From Lacunisphaera sp. (GTDB lineage: Bacteria > Verrucomicrobiota > Verrucomicrobiia > Opitutales > Opitutaceae), in the NCBI GenBank assembly GCA_029945445.1, contig JAQSCO010000057.1:542985-606984 (forward strand): 64,000 bases of DNA. Direction: 5' to 3'. Under the pieces are notes generated by a model that was not told the DNA's origin, ran no database searches, and saw only the letters and a list, made by a program, of their open reading frames with translations. Below are positions 35,445 through 43,734 of the stretch, in pieces. The position numbers and the translations under genes were made by a program. Within the stretch, counting starts at the first letter, position 1. Every line of letters begins with the position of its first letter.

Positions 35445-36563
35445 ATGAAACACTACGCACGCCTTGCGCTCCTGACCGGGCTTCTGGCCACATCCTCCCA
35501 AGCCGCTCCCTTTATGGCAGTTGGCGATAACGCCGAGCTTTTCGTAACTGCTTCCGCAGCAGTCCAGTCTGACGACAATATTTATCTGAGCTCCTCAAGC
35601 AAGAGCGACACGGTTTTCAGCTTTACGCCTGGGCTTGATTTGGTCTTTGGCAAGGGTTCGGCCACAACGGGAGACGTGTATTATCGCGAGGAAATCCGTC
35701 GATACAGCACGCATACCAAACAGAACACCGAGCTGGCGAATGTCGGTGCCACGGCCAGCTACACCAACGGAGTGACCAAGGCCAATTTCAATGCCTCTTA
35801 TAATGAAATCGCCCAAAACCAAGTCGGCGCGACGCTTTCCAGCGACATTGCGCGGAGGAACGTGACCAATCTAGGCGGAAAAACGGAGTTCGGTGTTACT
35901 GGGAAATCTTCCGTCGCGATCGGGGTGTCGTATGTCAAGACCGACTATGTTCCGACCGCATTTACCAGCAGTGACGTGGTGTCTATTCCGGTTGATTTCT
36001 TTTACCAATACAGCCCGAAACTGGAATGGAGCGCTGGCTACACCTATCGCTCAAGCAAATTGACGGGCAGCGCCATCGATAATAGGGACAATTTCTTCAA
36101 TCTGGGTGCCCGTGGTGAATTTACGCCGAAACTGACCGGGCAGGTCAAGTTCGGCTACACGCAGCGCTCCTTTGACAAAGGCGCCAATCAGTCCCTGTTC
36201 GGGATGGATGCCAATCTCACCTACCTGTATTCCGAAAAGACCACGCTGCTGTTCAACGCCAGCAATGATTTTGGCAATTCCGGCACCGGCGATAACACCA
36301 AGAACTTCACCTTGGGCGCCTCGGCCAGCAGCAAGCTCTCGGAGCAATGGTCGCTTAACGCCGGCCTGAGCCGCCGCGCAATCCAGTATCCGACCCGCAC
36401 CGATGACTACATCGAGGGGTCGATCGGGGCGGCTTATGCTTATAACCAGTATCTGAATTTCTCCGCCAACTACATCTATCGCAACAATAGTTCCAACAAG
36501 GCGAGTGCGGGCTCCGAATTTACCAATAATGTGTTCAGCCTCGGAGCCAGTGTCCGTTACTGA
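35445..36563 (+). CDS. Outer-membrane beta-barrel protein of the exopolysaccharide locus
   Basis: A 372-residue exported protein starting at ATG 35445. The signal peptide ends near SSQAAP. The body is a series of 10-12-residue amphipathic strands (YYREEIRRYSTHTKQNTEL and VDFFYQYSPKLEWSAGYTYR, then FGYTQRSFDKGA) ending in VRY, as in beta-barrel porin-2-type proteins linked to EPS export. An upstream start at 35370 would add a poor leader. It precedes the Wza-like gene by 67 bp; GC is lower than in most neighbours. Confidence 0.78.
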   Translation: MKHYARLALLTGLLATSSQAAPFMAVGDNAELFVTASAAVQSDDNIYLSSSSKSDTVFSFTPGLDLVFGKGSATTGDVYYREEIRRYSTHTKQNTELANVGATASYTNGVTKANFNASYNEIAQNQVGATLSSDIARRNVTNLGGKTEFGVTGKSSVAIGVSYVKTDYVPTAFTSSDVVSIPVDFFYQYSPKLEWSAGYTYRSSKLTGSAIDNRDNFFNLGARGEFTPKLTGQVKFGYTQRSFDKGANQSLFGMDANLTYLYSEKTTLLFNASNDFGNSGTGDNTKNFTLGASASSKLSEQWSLNAGLSRRAIQYPTRTDDYIEGSIGAAYAYNQYLNFSANYIYRNNSSNKASAGSEFTNNVFSLGASVRY

Positions 36564-36630
36564 CTAACACCCTTGACTTGCTGACGGAAGGAGGTCGCTG
36601 ATCTTCTTCCGTTTTTTATTCCCCAAGTCC

Positions 36631-37227
36631 ATGTTCTCCCGTCTTTGCCGCCTTCTGGTCTGGCTCGCGTTTCCGCTCCTGGCCGCGGGGCTTCGGGCTG
36701 AAGACCAACCGCCGGCCCCTGCGACCGACTATGTGCTGCAGCCATCCGACCTGATCAGGGTGCTTGTTTTTCAGGAACCCGATTTGTTGCGGGAAGTGCG
36801 AATCACGCAGGAATGCACCATTACGCTCCCCTTGATCGGCACCATTGATGTGCGCGACAAGACGGTGCGGCAGGCGGAAGAAATCATCCGCAGCCTTTTT
36901 GACAAAGACTACTTGGTTAATCCGCAGATCAATCTGACCGTCCTGGAATACACCCAGCGGACCGTCCAGGTGGTGGGCTCCGTGAATCAGCCGGGCGCGG
37001 TGGGGTTCCCGCCCGAGCAGAGGATGGGCCTGGTTGAGGCGATCGCCCGGGCCGGCGGGCAATCGCGCATCGCCGATTTGAAGCGCGTACAGCTGACCCG
37101 CACCAACGCCGACGGCAAGGTCGAGAATTTCACCGTCAATGTTGACAGCCTGATGAAGGGTGGTTCCGCCGAACAGTGGTTGTTGCGTAAGGGCGACGTG
37201 ATTTTCGTGCCCGAGAAATTATTCTAA
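36631..37227 (+). CDS. Polysaccharide export protein (Wza-like, short form)
   Basis: A 198-residue exported protein. A signal peptide (residues 1-23) is followed by the Poly_export domain: DYVLQPSDLIRVLVFQEPDL, ITLPLIGTIDVRDKTVRQAE, and then a SLBB-like part with VQVVGSVNQPGAVGFPPEQR. It is shorter than E. coli Wza (379) and has no C-terminal outer-membrane helix, so it may rely on the beta-barrel encoded just upstream for the outer-membrane pore. Two bp separate it from the Wzc-like gene. Confidence 0.88.
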   Translation: MFSRLCRLLVWLAFPLLAAGLRAEDQPPAPATDYVLQPSDLIRVLVFQEPDLLREVRITQECTITLPLIGTIDVRDKTVRQAEEIIRSLFDKDYLVNPQINLTVLEYTQRTVQVVGSVNQPGAVGFPPEQRMGLVEAIARAGGQSRIADLKRVQLTRTNADGKVENFTVNVDSLMKGGSAEQWLLRKGDVIFVPEKLF

Positions 37228-37229
37228 TT

Positions 37230-39458
37230 TTGATCAACATGGACACAGCGCCCAAGGCGGACAAAGCATCCGGTTCCCCCGAAGCCTACCCCTATACCTA
37301 CTACGGCACCAGCTACAGCGGCTATGGGGCGGCGGGGTATGGCGGCGACACGCAGATGCAACGCAGCATGCAGGATTACGTGCTGATCCTGCGCGAGCGC
37401 GTCTGGTATATCGTCCTGGTCTTCGCCCTCGTTTTCTCGGCGGCCGCCATCTACACCTTCACCCGCGTCCCGCTCTTCCAGTCCGTCGCCAGCGTGCAGG
37501 TGTTGCGCGGCGACCCCGTGGTCATGCAGGTGCAGGCCGTCGTGAACAATGACATCCGCTCGGCCGAGGACCTGAACACCCAGGTGAAGGTGCTCGAGAG
37601 CTTCGCCATCATCCAGCGCGTTTCCGAGCGCCTGACGGGCGAGGACCTCAAGCAGTTTCTCGCCCCCTACCAACGCGAGGGCAATACTGAGCCGGTCAGC
37701 CCGGCGGAGCAAATTTTCAAGAATCGCAAGATCGTCCCTGTGCGCCTGAGCCTCGTCCTGCAGGTGCAATACACCCATCCCGACAAGTTCGTGGCGTCGA
37801 AGGTTGCGAATCTCTTCATCGACGAATACATCGCCTACAATTCGCGCCTGCGCATCGAGGACTCCATGAAGGCGGTCGACGACCTGAAGGAGCGCGCCGA
37901 GCAGCAGAAAAAGAAGGTCGAGGAGCTGGCGATCAATCTCCAGGCCTACCGCGAGAAGAACAAGCTGGTGTCCCTCGACCAGCGCAAGGACATCGTCACC
38001 GAAAAACTCAAGGCCCTGAATGCCTACGTCACGCAGACCACCTCCCGCCTGAACGAGGCCGAGATCCGCTGGCGGCAGGTGCAGGAGCGCAAGGCCATCC
38101 CGGCCCAGTTGCTCGACCTGCCCTTCATCTCCAGCTCGAGCTTGATCAGCTCGCTCGTGCAGCAGGTCGCCGCGCAGAAAATTCTCATCGCCCAGCTGCG
38201 GGATCATTACCGCGACAAGCACCCCAAGATGATGGAGGCGATGAATTCCATCGCGCAGACCGAGAAGGAACTGAGCCGCGCCATCGACTCGACCGCCGCG
38301 ATGGTCGAGGCCGACTTCCAGACCGCCAAGCGCAACGACGAGGAGGCCCGCGCCAACCTCAGCCGGCAGGAGACCGAGTCCCTCGAGCTGGATCGCTTCG
38401 CCGTCGAATACTCGAACCTCGAGCGCGACCTCGGGATCAACGAGCACCTGCTGAACAATATCCTCGCCCGCATGCGCGAGACCTCGATGAGCAGCACCAT
38501 CGAGACCCAGAGCGCCCGCGTCATGGACCGGGCGGCTCCCTCGCCCAAGCCCGTCTCGCCCAACATTCCCCTCAATCTCGCCCTCGGCTTCCTCGGCGGC
38601 CTCGCCCTCGGCACGGCCTTCGCCTTCTTTGTCGCCTACATCGACGACCGCGTGAAGAGCTCCTTCGATATCGAGTCCGTGGTCGGCCTGCCGTTGGTCG
38701 GCATCATTCCCGAGATCAAGCGCATGGAGCAGCCGGAAAAGGCCCAGATCGTCGTCAACAACCAGGACAAGCAGGTGGTCGAGTCCTTCCTGACCCTCCA
38801 CTCCAGCCTCCGGCTCAAGGACGAGAGCAAGCGCGCCCAGTCCATCCTCGTCACCAGCACCATCCCCGGTGAGGGCAAATCCTTCACGACCACGAATCTC
38901 GCGCTCACGTTTGCCGCCCACGGCGAGAAGGTCGTCATCGTCGACTGCGATCTGCGGAAGCCGAATATCCACAAGTCATTCCGCCTCGAAAATATCAAGG
39001 GCGTGATCGACGTGTGCGCCGGCACACAGACCATCGACCAGGTGCTGTGCAAGGGCGTGCACCCGAACCTCGACATCATCCCCGCCGGCGGCCGCGCGAA
39101 GAACCCGACGCAGATCCTCAACAGCAAGAATTTCGAGCTGATGCTCTCCGACCTGCGCAAGCGCTACGACCGGATCTTCATCGACACCCCGCCGCTCGCC
39201 GCCGTGAGCGACGCGCTGATCATTCTCCCGCTCGTGGACGGGTCGCTGTTCTGCATTTTCTTCAACCGCGTCCGCCGCAAGGCCGCGCAGTTCAGCGCCC
39301 GCAAGCTGCTCGAGGTGAATGTGCCCTGCTTCGGGGCCGTGCTCAACGGCCTCAACCTCGCGGTCTCCGGCTACTACTACGCGCAGTATTACGACAAGTC
39401 CTACAAGGACTACTACGTGACGATGGCGAAGCGCGACGGCGAAGCGCCGCACCGCTGA
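37230..39458 (+). CDS. Wzc-like polysaccharide co-polymerase with bacterial tyrosine kinase domain
   Basis: A 742-residue inner-membrane protein. The N-terminus is Tyr/Gly-rich (YPYTYYGTSYSGYGAAGYGG), then TM1 (~55-75), a Wzz-like periplasmic domain with long coiled coils (~210-400), and TM2 (~445-470). The BY-kinase follows: Walker A IPGEGKS (Lys550), Walker A' VIVDCDLRKPN, Walker B RIFIDTPP. The C-terminal tyrosine cluster is SGYYYAQYYDKSYKDYY. This controls EPS chain length by autophosphorylation. ATG 37239 (MDTAPKAD) is an alternative start. No glycosyltransferases follow in the window. Confidence 0.92.
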   Translation: MINMDTAPKADKASGSPEAYPYTYYGTSYSGYGAAGYGGDTQMQRSMQDYVLILRERVWYIVLVFALVFSAAAIYTFTRVPLFQSVASVQVLRGDPVVMQVQAVVNNDIRSAEDLNTQVKVLESFAIIQRVSERLTGEDLKQFLAPYQREGNTEPVSPAEQIFKNRKIVPVRLSLVLQVQYTHPDKFVASKVANLFIDEYIAYNSRLRIEDSMKAVDDLKERAEQQKKKVEELAINLQAYREKNKLVSLDQRKDIVTEKLKALNAYVTQTTSRLNEAEIRWRQVQERKAIPAQLLDLPFISSSSLISSLVQQVAAQKILIAQLRDHYRDKHPKMMEAMNSIAQTEKELSRAIDSTAAMVEADFQTAKRNDEEARANLSRQETESLELDRFAVEYSNLERDLGINEHLLNNILARMRETSMSSTIETQSARVMDRAAPSPKPVSPNIPLNLALGFLGGLALGTAFAFFVAYIDDRVKSSFDIESVVGLPLVGIIPEIKRMEQPEKAQIVVNNQDKQVVESFLTLHSSLRLKDESKRAQSILVTSTIPGEGKSFTTTNLALTFAAHGEKVVIVDCDLRKPNIHKSFRLENIKGVIDVCAGTQTIDQVLCKGVHPNLDIIPAGGRAKNPTQILNSKNFELMLSDLRKRYDRIFIDTPPLAAVSDALIILPLVDGSLFCIFFNRVRRKAAQFSARKLLEVNVPCFGAVLNGLNLAVSGYYYAQYYDKSYKDYYVTMAKRDGEAPHR

Positions 39459-39473
39459 TTCACGGCGGGGTGT

Positions 39474-40448
39474 TCAGGCTTTCGCCGCCGCCCGCTGCAG
39501 TCGGTCATGCAACGCGACGGCGAGACCGCCCGCCGCCGCGGGTAGGGGTTCGGCCCAAATCTGCCGGTGCCCGCCCTGATCGGCGGCGCGCAACACGCGG
39601 TATAAATTCCGCGCCACCTCGGCCAGCGCACCGCGTTCGCTGAGCCAGTAGATGTCGCGCCCGGTGCGCCCGGCGGGCTTGCGCAGGAAGATTCCCGCCA
39701 CGTTATCCGGCCGCCGGCCGCGTGGGCTCCGCAGGACGAGAGGCGTGCGCGGACTGTAATGCCGCGCCAGCATCCCCGGCGCGAGCTGCCGCCCCTTCAT
39801 GGCCTTCCGCGGGGCTTGCGCCACGGGGCGGCCGAGAAATTTCGCCAGAGCCGCTGCACTCACCGCGCCCGGCCGCAAAATCCGCGGCTTGGTCGGATTC
39901 GTCAGGTCGATGATAGTCGATTCAACTCCGACCGCGCACGCGCCGCCGTCGAGCACGTGCTTGATCCGCCGGCCCAAGCCGTCGGTGACATGCTTGGCCT
40001 CGGTCGGGCTGATGTAGCCGAAAAGATTGGCACTCGGGGCCGCGAGGGGAATGTTCGCCAGCCGCAACAGGCGCCGCGCCAGCGGATGCGCCGGCGCGCG
40101 CAGGGCGACGGTATCGCCGCCCGAGGTGACGATGTCCGGCACGCAGGTTTTTTTCGGCAGCACCAGGGTGAGCGGACCGGGCCAGAAGCGCCGCGCGAGC
40201 CGGCGCGCCGCGGGATTGAACTCCGCCAGCTGCTCCGCGTGCGCGAGGTCGAGCACATGCACGATCAGCGGGTCGTTCGCGGGTCGGCCCTTGGCCTGGA
40301 AGATCGCGCGGCAGGCCCGGACGTCGAGGGCATGGGCCGCGAGCCCGTAGACCGTCTCGGTCGGCACCGCCACCAACGCGCCGCGCCGCAACGCCGCCGC
40401 CAGGCGTCGGAGGTTGCTCGGGGTGGGCGGATGGATGCGGGCGGGCAT
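39474..40448 (-). CDS. tsaC: L-threonylcarbamoyladenylate synthase (Sua5 type)
   Basis: A 324-residue enzyme that makes threonylcarbamoyl-AMP for the t6A37 tRNA modification. The Sua5/YciO/YrdC core has PTETVYGLAAHA, FQAKGRPANDPLIVHV, RFWPGPLTLVLPKK and APSANLFGYISPT. It is followed by a C-terminal Sua5 domain (RHYSPRTPLVL linker onward), so it is the longer Sua5 form rather than YrdC. ATG 40448 is used; the alternative at 40508 adds 20 residues overlapping the rpsR terminator. Confidence 0.93.
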   Translation of the reverse strand: MPARIHPPTPSNLRRLAAALRRGALVAVPTETVYGLAAHALDVRACRAIFQAKGRPANDPLIVHVLDLAHAEQLAEFNPAARRLARRFWPGPLTLVLPKKTCVPDIVTSGGDTVALRAPAHPLARRLLRLANIPLAAPSANLFGYISPTEAKHVTDGLGRRIKHVLDGGACAVGVESTIIDLTNPTKPRILRPGAVSAAALAKFLGRPVAQAPRKAMKGRQLAPGMLARHYSPRTPLVLRSPRGRRPDNVAGIFLRKPAGRTGRDIYWLSERGALAEVARNLYRVLRAADQGGHRQIWAEPLPAAAGGLAVALHDRLQRAAAKA

Positions 40449-40462
40449 GAAAATCGGGCGAC

Positions 40463-40489
40463 AAAAAAGCCGGAGCGGATGCTCCGGCT
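40463..40489 (-). terminator. rpsR terminator
   Basis: Perfect 9-bp stem AGCCGGAGC/GCTCCGGCT with loop GGAT; the minus strand continues into a run of six Ts. It lies 24 bp after the rpsR stop, on the same strand as rpsR, and overlaps the start region of tsaC. Confidence 0.85.
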
Positions 40490-40512
40490 GAACTGGCTCC
40501 GTTGGCAACGGA

Positions 40513-40707
40513 TTACAGCATCGTGAGCAGGTTGCGCGCGCTCTTGATGTTGGACGTGACCTTGCGCTGCTGCTTGGCGCTGAAGCCGGTGTATTTGCGC
40601 GGCAGGATCTTGCCGGTGTCCGTGATAAAACGGCTCATCAGCTGCGGGCTGGTGTAGGGAATCTCCTCCGGCTTGAGGGTCTGGGTCTTGGTTTCGGTCG
40701 TGCTCAT
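40513..40707 (-). CDS. rpsR: 30S ribosomal protein bS18
   Basis: A 64-residue ribosomal protein. The core has LMSRFITDTGKILPRKYTGF followed by SAKQQRKVTSNIKSARNLLT, matching the S18 motif (RFIxExGKILPRRxTGxxxKxQRxLxxAIKRAR). The N-terminal 20 residues are not conserved. A run of purines (GAAAAAGGAG) before the ATG provides a good ribosome binding site. It is not in the usual rpsF-ssb-rpsR operon here. Confidence 0.93.
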   Translation of the reverse strand: MSTTETKTQTLKPEEIPYTSPQLMSRFITDTGKILPRKYTGFSAKQQRKVTSNIKSARNLLTML

Positions 40708-40809
40708 GATTGAAAAAGGAGTCGGAAGGTTGGGAATCGGTCAGTCCCTGTCAACGGGCATTTTTAGATTGCCAAAGCCGCGTGGCGGGACTGTTTGGGA
40801 AAGTGGTTA

Positions 40810-40882
40810 GTCCCCGTAGCTCAAATGGATAGAGCACGCGTTTCCTAAACGTGTGATCCCGGTTCAATTCCGGGCGGGGGCA
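40810..40882 (+). tRNA. tRNA-Arg (anticodon CCT)
   Basis: A complete cloverleaf. The acceptor stem is GTCCCCG/CGGGGGC with discriminator A. D arm GCTC...GAGC, anticodon stem CGCGT/ACGTG with loop TTCCTAA (CCT), T arm CCCGG-TTCAATT-CCGGG. CCA is encoded (40883-40885). It reads AGG. Confidence 0.96.
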
Positions 40883-40885
40883 CCA

Positions 40886-40975
40886 GCCTTCGCTCCTTCG
40901 GAGCTACGGCTCGGCGAGCCAGCCACCGGAGCCGGCAAGATTTGCGCCACATAAAGGCGAAGGCTGCCGCGCCAT
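40886..40975. repeat. Palindromic sequence downstream of tRNA-Arg
   Basis: Contains the hairpin GCTCC-TTC-GGAGC followed by CTACGGC. Further on are a GGCTCGGCGAGCC palindrome and a CGCGCCATAGCCCGGAGGGC stretch. No coding frame of note. It looks like repetitive intergenic sequence and may act as terminator for the tRNA. Confidence 0.4.
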
Positions 40976-41005
40976 AGCCCGGAGGGCGACGGCGGGCTTT
41001 CTGTC

Positions 41006-41614
41006 CTACATCCCGCTGGGAAACGCCTTGAGGTCGATTACGCCGCTGACCCGGACCTGCTGCAGGGCCTTGCCGTATTCCTCCAGCAGGCGCAGCGCAT
41101 AGCGCAGCCGTTTGCGCTGGGTGGCGTCCTCCTTGCCGAGGTCGGCTGTGCCGTCCGGCGCCCCCAAGGTTTGCTCCACATGTTGGATGATCACGTGCTC
41201 GGGTATCCACACGAGGCGGTTGTTCTTCGTGCCGCTCATGCGCAGCTCGGCCACCGGGTAGGTGCCGCCGCGGCCGGCCGACACCGTCACAATCAACCCT
41301 GGCTTGTGACCGATCTCGTCGGCCGTGCAGTTGAGCAGGAAATTCTTCACGCCCGGCGTCGCCATGCCGCCCCATTCCGGGGTGACAATCACGAGCGCGT
41401 CGGCGGCCTTCAATTCGGCCGAGATCGGATCCCACAGCACATCGGGCGCGCCGCCGCTCGTCTCGTCCCACAGGGGCAGGGGATTGCCGCTCAGGCTGCA
41501 GAGGTGCGTTTCGGCGCCGGGGTGCTCACGGGCCAGCACCGCCTGCACATACTTCGCCACCTTGAGGGTCTGTGCTTCCTGCCGGTGGCTGCCGCTGAGG
41601 ATGAAAAACTTCAT
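41006..41614 (-). CDS. NADPH-dependent FMN reductase-like flavoprotein
   Basis: A 202-residue flavodoxin-fold protein (FMN_red family). Motifs: [20 protein letters not shown] (phosphate-binding loop), [20 protein letters not shown] (FMN isoalloxazine loop) and [15 protein letters not shown]. Probably reduces FMN or quinones with NAD(P)H. ATG 41614 is preceded by AGGTGGGGC, and that 11-bp block is tandemly repeated (41613-41634). Divergent from aroC (64 bp). Confidence 0.85.
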   Translation of the reverse strand: MKFFILSGSHRQEAQTLKVAKYVQAVLAREHPGAETHLCSLSGNPLPLWDETSGGAPDVLWDPISAELKAADALVIVTPEWGGMATPGVKNFLLNCTADEIGHKPGLIVTVSAGRGGTYPVAELRMSGTKNNRLVWIPEHVIIQHVEQTLGAPDGTADLGKEDATQRKRLRYALRLLEEYGKALQQVRVSGVIDLKAFPSGM

Positions 41615-41677
41615 GCCCCACCTATGCCCCACCTAGGGCTTGCCTGCAAGCCGCCTTGGCTTAACCCTCCGGGCGCT

Positions 41678-42769
41678 GTGTCCAATTCCTTCGGCCAACT
41701 TTTCCGCATCAGCACCTGGGGCGAAAGCCACGGGCCGGCCGTCGGCGTGGTCATTGACGGCTGCCCGGCGCGCCTGCCGCTGACCGCCGCAGAAATCCAG
41801 GCCGACCTCGACCGCCGTCGTCCCGGCCAGAGCGACATCACCACGCCACGCAAAGAGGCCGACCAGGTCGAGATTCTCTCCGGCGTCTTCGAGGGCCTGA
41901 CCACCGGCGTGCCGATCTCCCTCGCCGTCCGCAGCACTGACCAGCGTCCGGGTGCCTACGACGAGCTGCGCGAGAAATACCGTCCGTCGCACGCCGATTA
42001 CACTTATCAGGCCAAATACGGCCACCGCGACCACCGCGGCGGCGGACGTTCCTCGGCGCGCGAGACCATCGGCCGTGTCGCGGCCGGCGTCGTCGCCAAG
42101 AAACTCCTCCACCTCGCCAGCAAGCTCGAGATCCGCGCCTACGTGACGCGCATCCACGACATCTCGGCCCCGGACATCGCGAAATTTCCCACGCTGGCCG
42201 ACGTCGAGGCCTCGTCCGTCCGCTGCCTGCATGCGGCCACGGCAAAAAAAATGATCGAGCGCATCAAGCAGGCGCGCAGCGAAGGCGACTCCGTCGGCGG
42301 CATCATCGAGTGCCGCGTGCGCAATGTCCCCGTCGGGCTCGGCGAGCCGGTGTTCGACCGCCTCGAGGCCGATCTCGCCAAGGCCATGCTCTCGCTGCCC
42401 GCGACCAAGGGCTTCGAGATCGGCAGCGGATTCGCCGGCACCTTGTTGAAAGGTTCGCAGCACAACGATCCCTTCATGGCGAAGGGCGGCAAGGTCCGCA
42501 CGACCACAAACCATTCCGGCGGCGTGCAGGGCGGCATCAGCAACGGCGAGGAACTCGTGTTCCGCACGGCCTTCAAGCCCACCGCGACGATCCTCCGGCC
42601 GCAGAAGACCGTGGATGTCCACGGCAAGAACACCGAACTGCTCGCCCGGGGTCGCCATGATCCGTGTGTCGTGCCGCGCGCGGTGGTCATCGTCGAAGCC
42701 ATGACGGCGCTCGTGCTGCTCGACCACTGGATGCGCCACGCCGCGCAGAACCGGACCTTCAAGCTTTGA
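41678..42769 (+). CDS. aroC: Chorismate synthase
   Basis: A 363-residue enzyme that makes chorismate from EPSP in the shikimate pathway. It starts at GTG 41678 ([18 protein letters not shown]), the normal position before the GESHG motif. Other motifs: [43 protein letters not shown] and [17 protein letters not shown]. Requires reduced FMN; the divergent neighbour is an FMN reductase-like gene, which may be useful but is probably coincidence. No strong ribosome binding site is visible before the GTG. Confidence 0.95.
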   Translation: MSNSFGQLFRISTWGESHGPAVGVVIDGCPARLPLTAAEIQADLDRRRPGQSDITTPRKEADQVEILSGVFEGLTTGVPISLAVRSTDQRPGAYDELREKYRPSHADYTYQAKYGHRDHRGGGRSSARETIGRVAAGVVAKKLLHLASKLEIRAYVTRIHDISAPDIAKFPTLADVEASSVRCLHAATAKKMIERIKQARSEGDSVGGIIECRVRNVPVGLGEPVFDRLEADLAKAMLSLPATKGFEIGSGFAGTLLKGSQHNDPFMAKGGKVRTTTNHSGGVQGGISNGEELVFRTAFKPTATILRPQKTVDVHGKNTELLARGRHDPCVVPRAVVIVEAMTALVLLDHWMRHAAQNRTFKL

Positions 42770-42774
42770 GACTA

Positions 42775-42844
42775 GTAGGGCCAGTCTCCGACTGGCCCCA
42801 TAGGATTCGCGCACGCCTTGAGGCCGGTCGAAGACCGGCCCTAC
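42775..42844. repeat. REP/BIME-like paired hairpin element (70 bp)
   Basis: Outer feet GTAGGGCC and GGCCCTAC. Two hairpins: GGGCCAGTC/GACTGGCCC (loop TCC) and GGCCGGTC/GACCGGCC (loop GAA). It lies just after the aroC stop. The same right-hand hairpin recurs at 62779-62801 with a single loop change. Confidence 0.75.
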
Positions 42845-42908
42845 TGCAGAAAGTCGCCGCCGCATCCACGGGTTGCCTTCTTAGTGCTCTTGGCGATCTT
42901 CGTGTGAA

Positions 42909-43682
42909 ATGAATTCCGTCTATTTCATCCTCGGCACGCCCGGCTCCGGTCGGCGCGCGATCGTGCGCGACCTGATCGAGAACGGCCTCGCCGCGGAGGG
43001 AAAGGCCCTCGTCCTGCTGGCCGGAACGGAGGCCGCCGATCCGGCGGACGCGAAGCTGGCGGCCCAAACGAACACGGAGGTCCGCCGCTGGCAATGGACG
43101 AAACCGGCGCTGCCGCCGGTCGACCTGCCGGCGGGCGCGACGGTATTTCTTATCGCCGACGCGCACGCCGACCCGCTCGACCAGCTGGAGGCGCTCAAGC
43201 CCTGGCTGGAGGAGCACGGCGCCGAGCTCGCGCGCATCTTCTGCGTGATGGACTGCACGCTCGCGGAGAAGCACCCGGTGCTGCGTCAGTGGTTCGACGC
43301 CATCATTCATTTCGCCGACGTGGTCTTCCTTACCCGACGTGAAGGCCTGGCCAACAAGTGGCTCAGCGACTTCATCAAGCACTACACCGGCCAGCGCTTT
43401 CCCTGCCATTTCGTGCCGGTGAAGACCAAGGGCGATCTGGCCACGCCGCTGGTGTGGCTCGATCCCACGCCGCGCCGCGTCTCGCAATATTTCGAGGACG
43501 ACTACGTCGATCTTTCCGACGTCGTGATCGAGACCGGCGACGACGAGGCCGAGGCCGGCGAAGCCGTGGAGCCCGGCGAAGAGGACGGCATCATCCCGCC
43601 GGAGCCGTATTTCGTGCGGTTGAGCAGCGGTCGCCGCGCGAAGGAAGTGCCGGACCACCGCGACTTCCTGCCGGGAAAATAA
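42909..43682 (+). CDS. P-loop NTPase-like protein (CobW-like), degenerate Walker A
   Basis: A 257-residue cytosolic protein. The N-terminus has a P-loop-like segment, YFILGTPGSGRRAIVRDLI, in which the usual GKT/S is GRR, so the catalytic lysine is missing. Later parts resemble the G3E GTPase fold (DCTLAEKHPVLRQWFDAIIH, ADVVFLTRREGLANKWLSDF). The C-terminal third is acidic (DDEAEAGEAVEPGEEDG) and ends basic. It may bind nucleotide or a metal without hydrolysis. No confident function. Confidence 0.7.
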   Translation: MNSVYFILGTPGSGRRAIVRDLIENGLAAEGKALVLLAGTEAADPADAKLAAQTNTEVRRWQWTKPALPPVDLPAGATVFLIADAHADPLDQLEALKPWLEEHGAELARIFCVMDCTLAEKHPVLRQWFDAIIHFADVVFLTRREGLANKWLSDFIKHYTGQRFPCHFVPVKTKGDLATPLVWLDPTPRRVSQYFEDDYVDLSDVVIETGDDEAEAGEAVEPGEEDGIIPPEPYFVRLSSGRRAKEVPDHRDFLPGK

Positions 43683-43734
43683 CCTGCCCGAAAAACGGCG
43701 GAATTATCGCCGACGGTTGCGCTAGGGTGCCTGC

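Noticed and set aside
40886-41005. Considered as a tRNA-linked integration site (att) next to tRNA-Arg
   Set aside because: No integrase, no direct repeat of the tRNA 3' end and no foreign gene block nearby.
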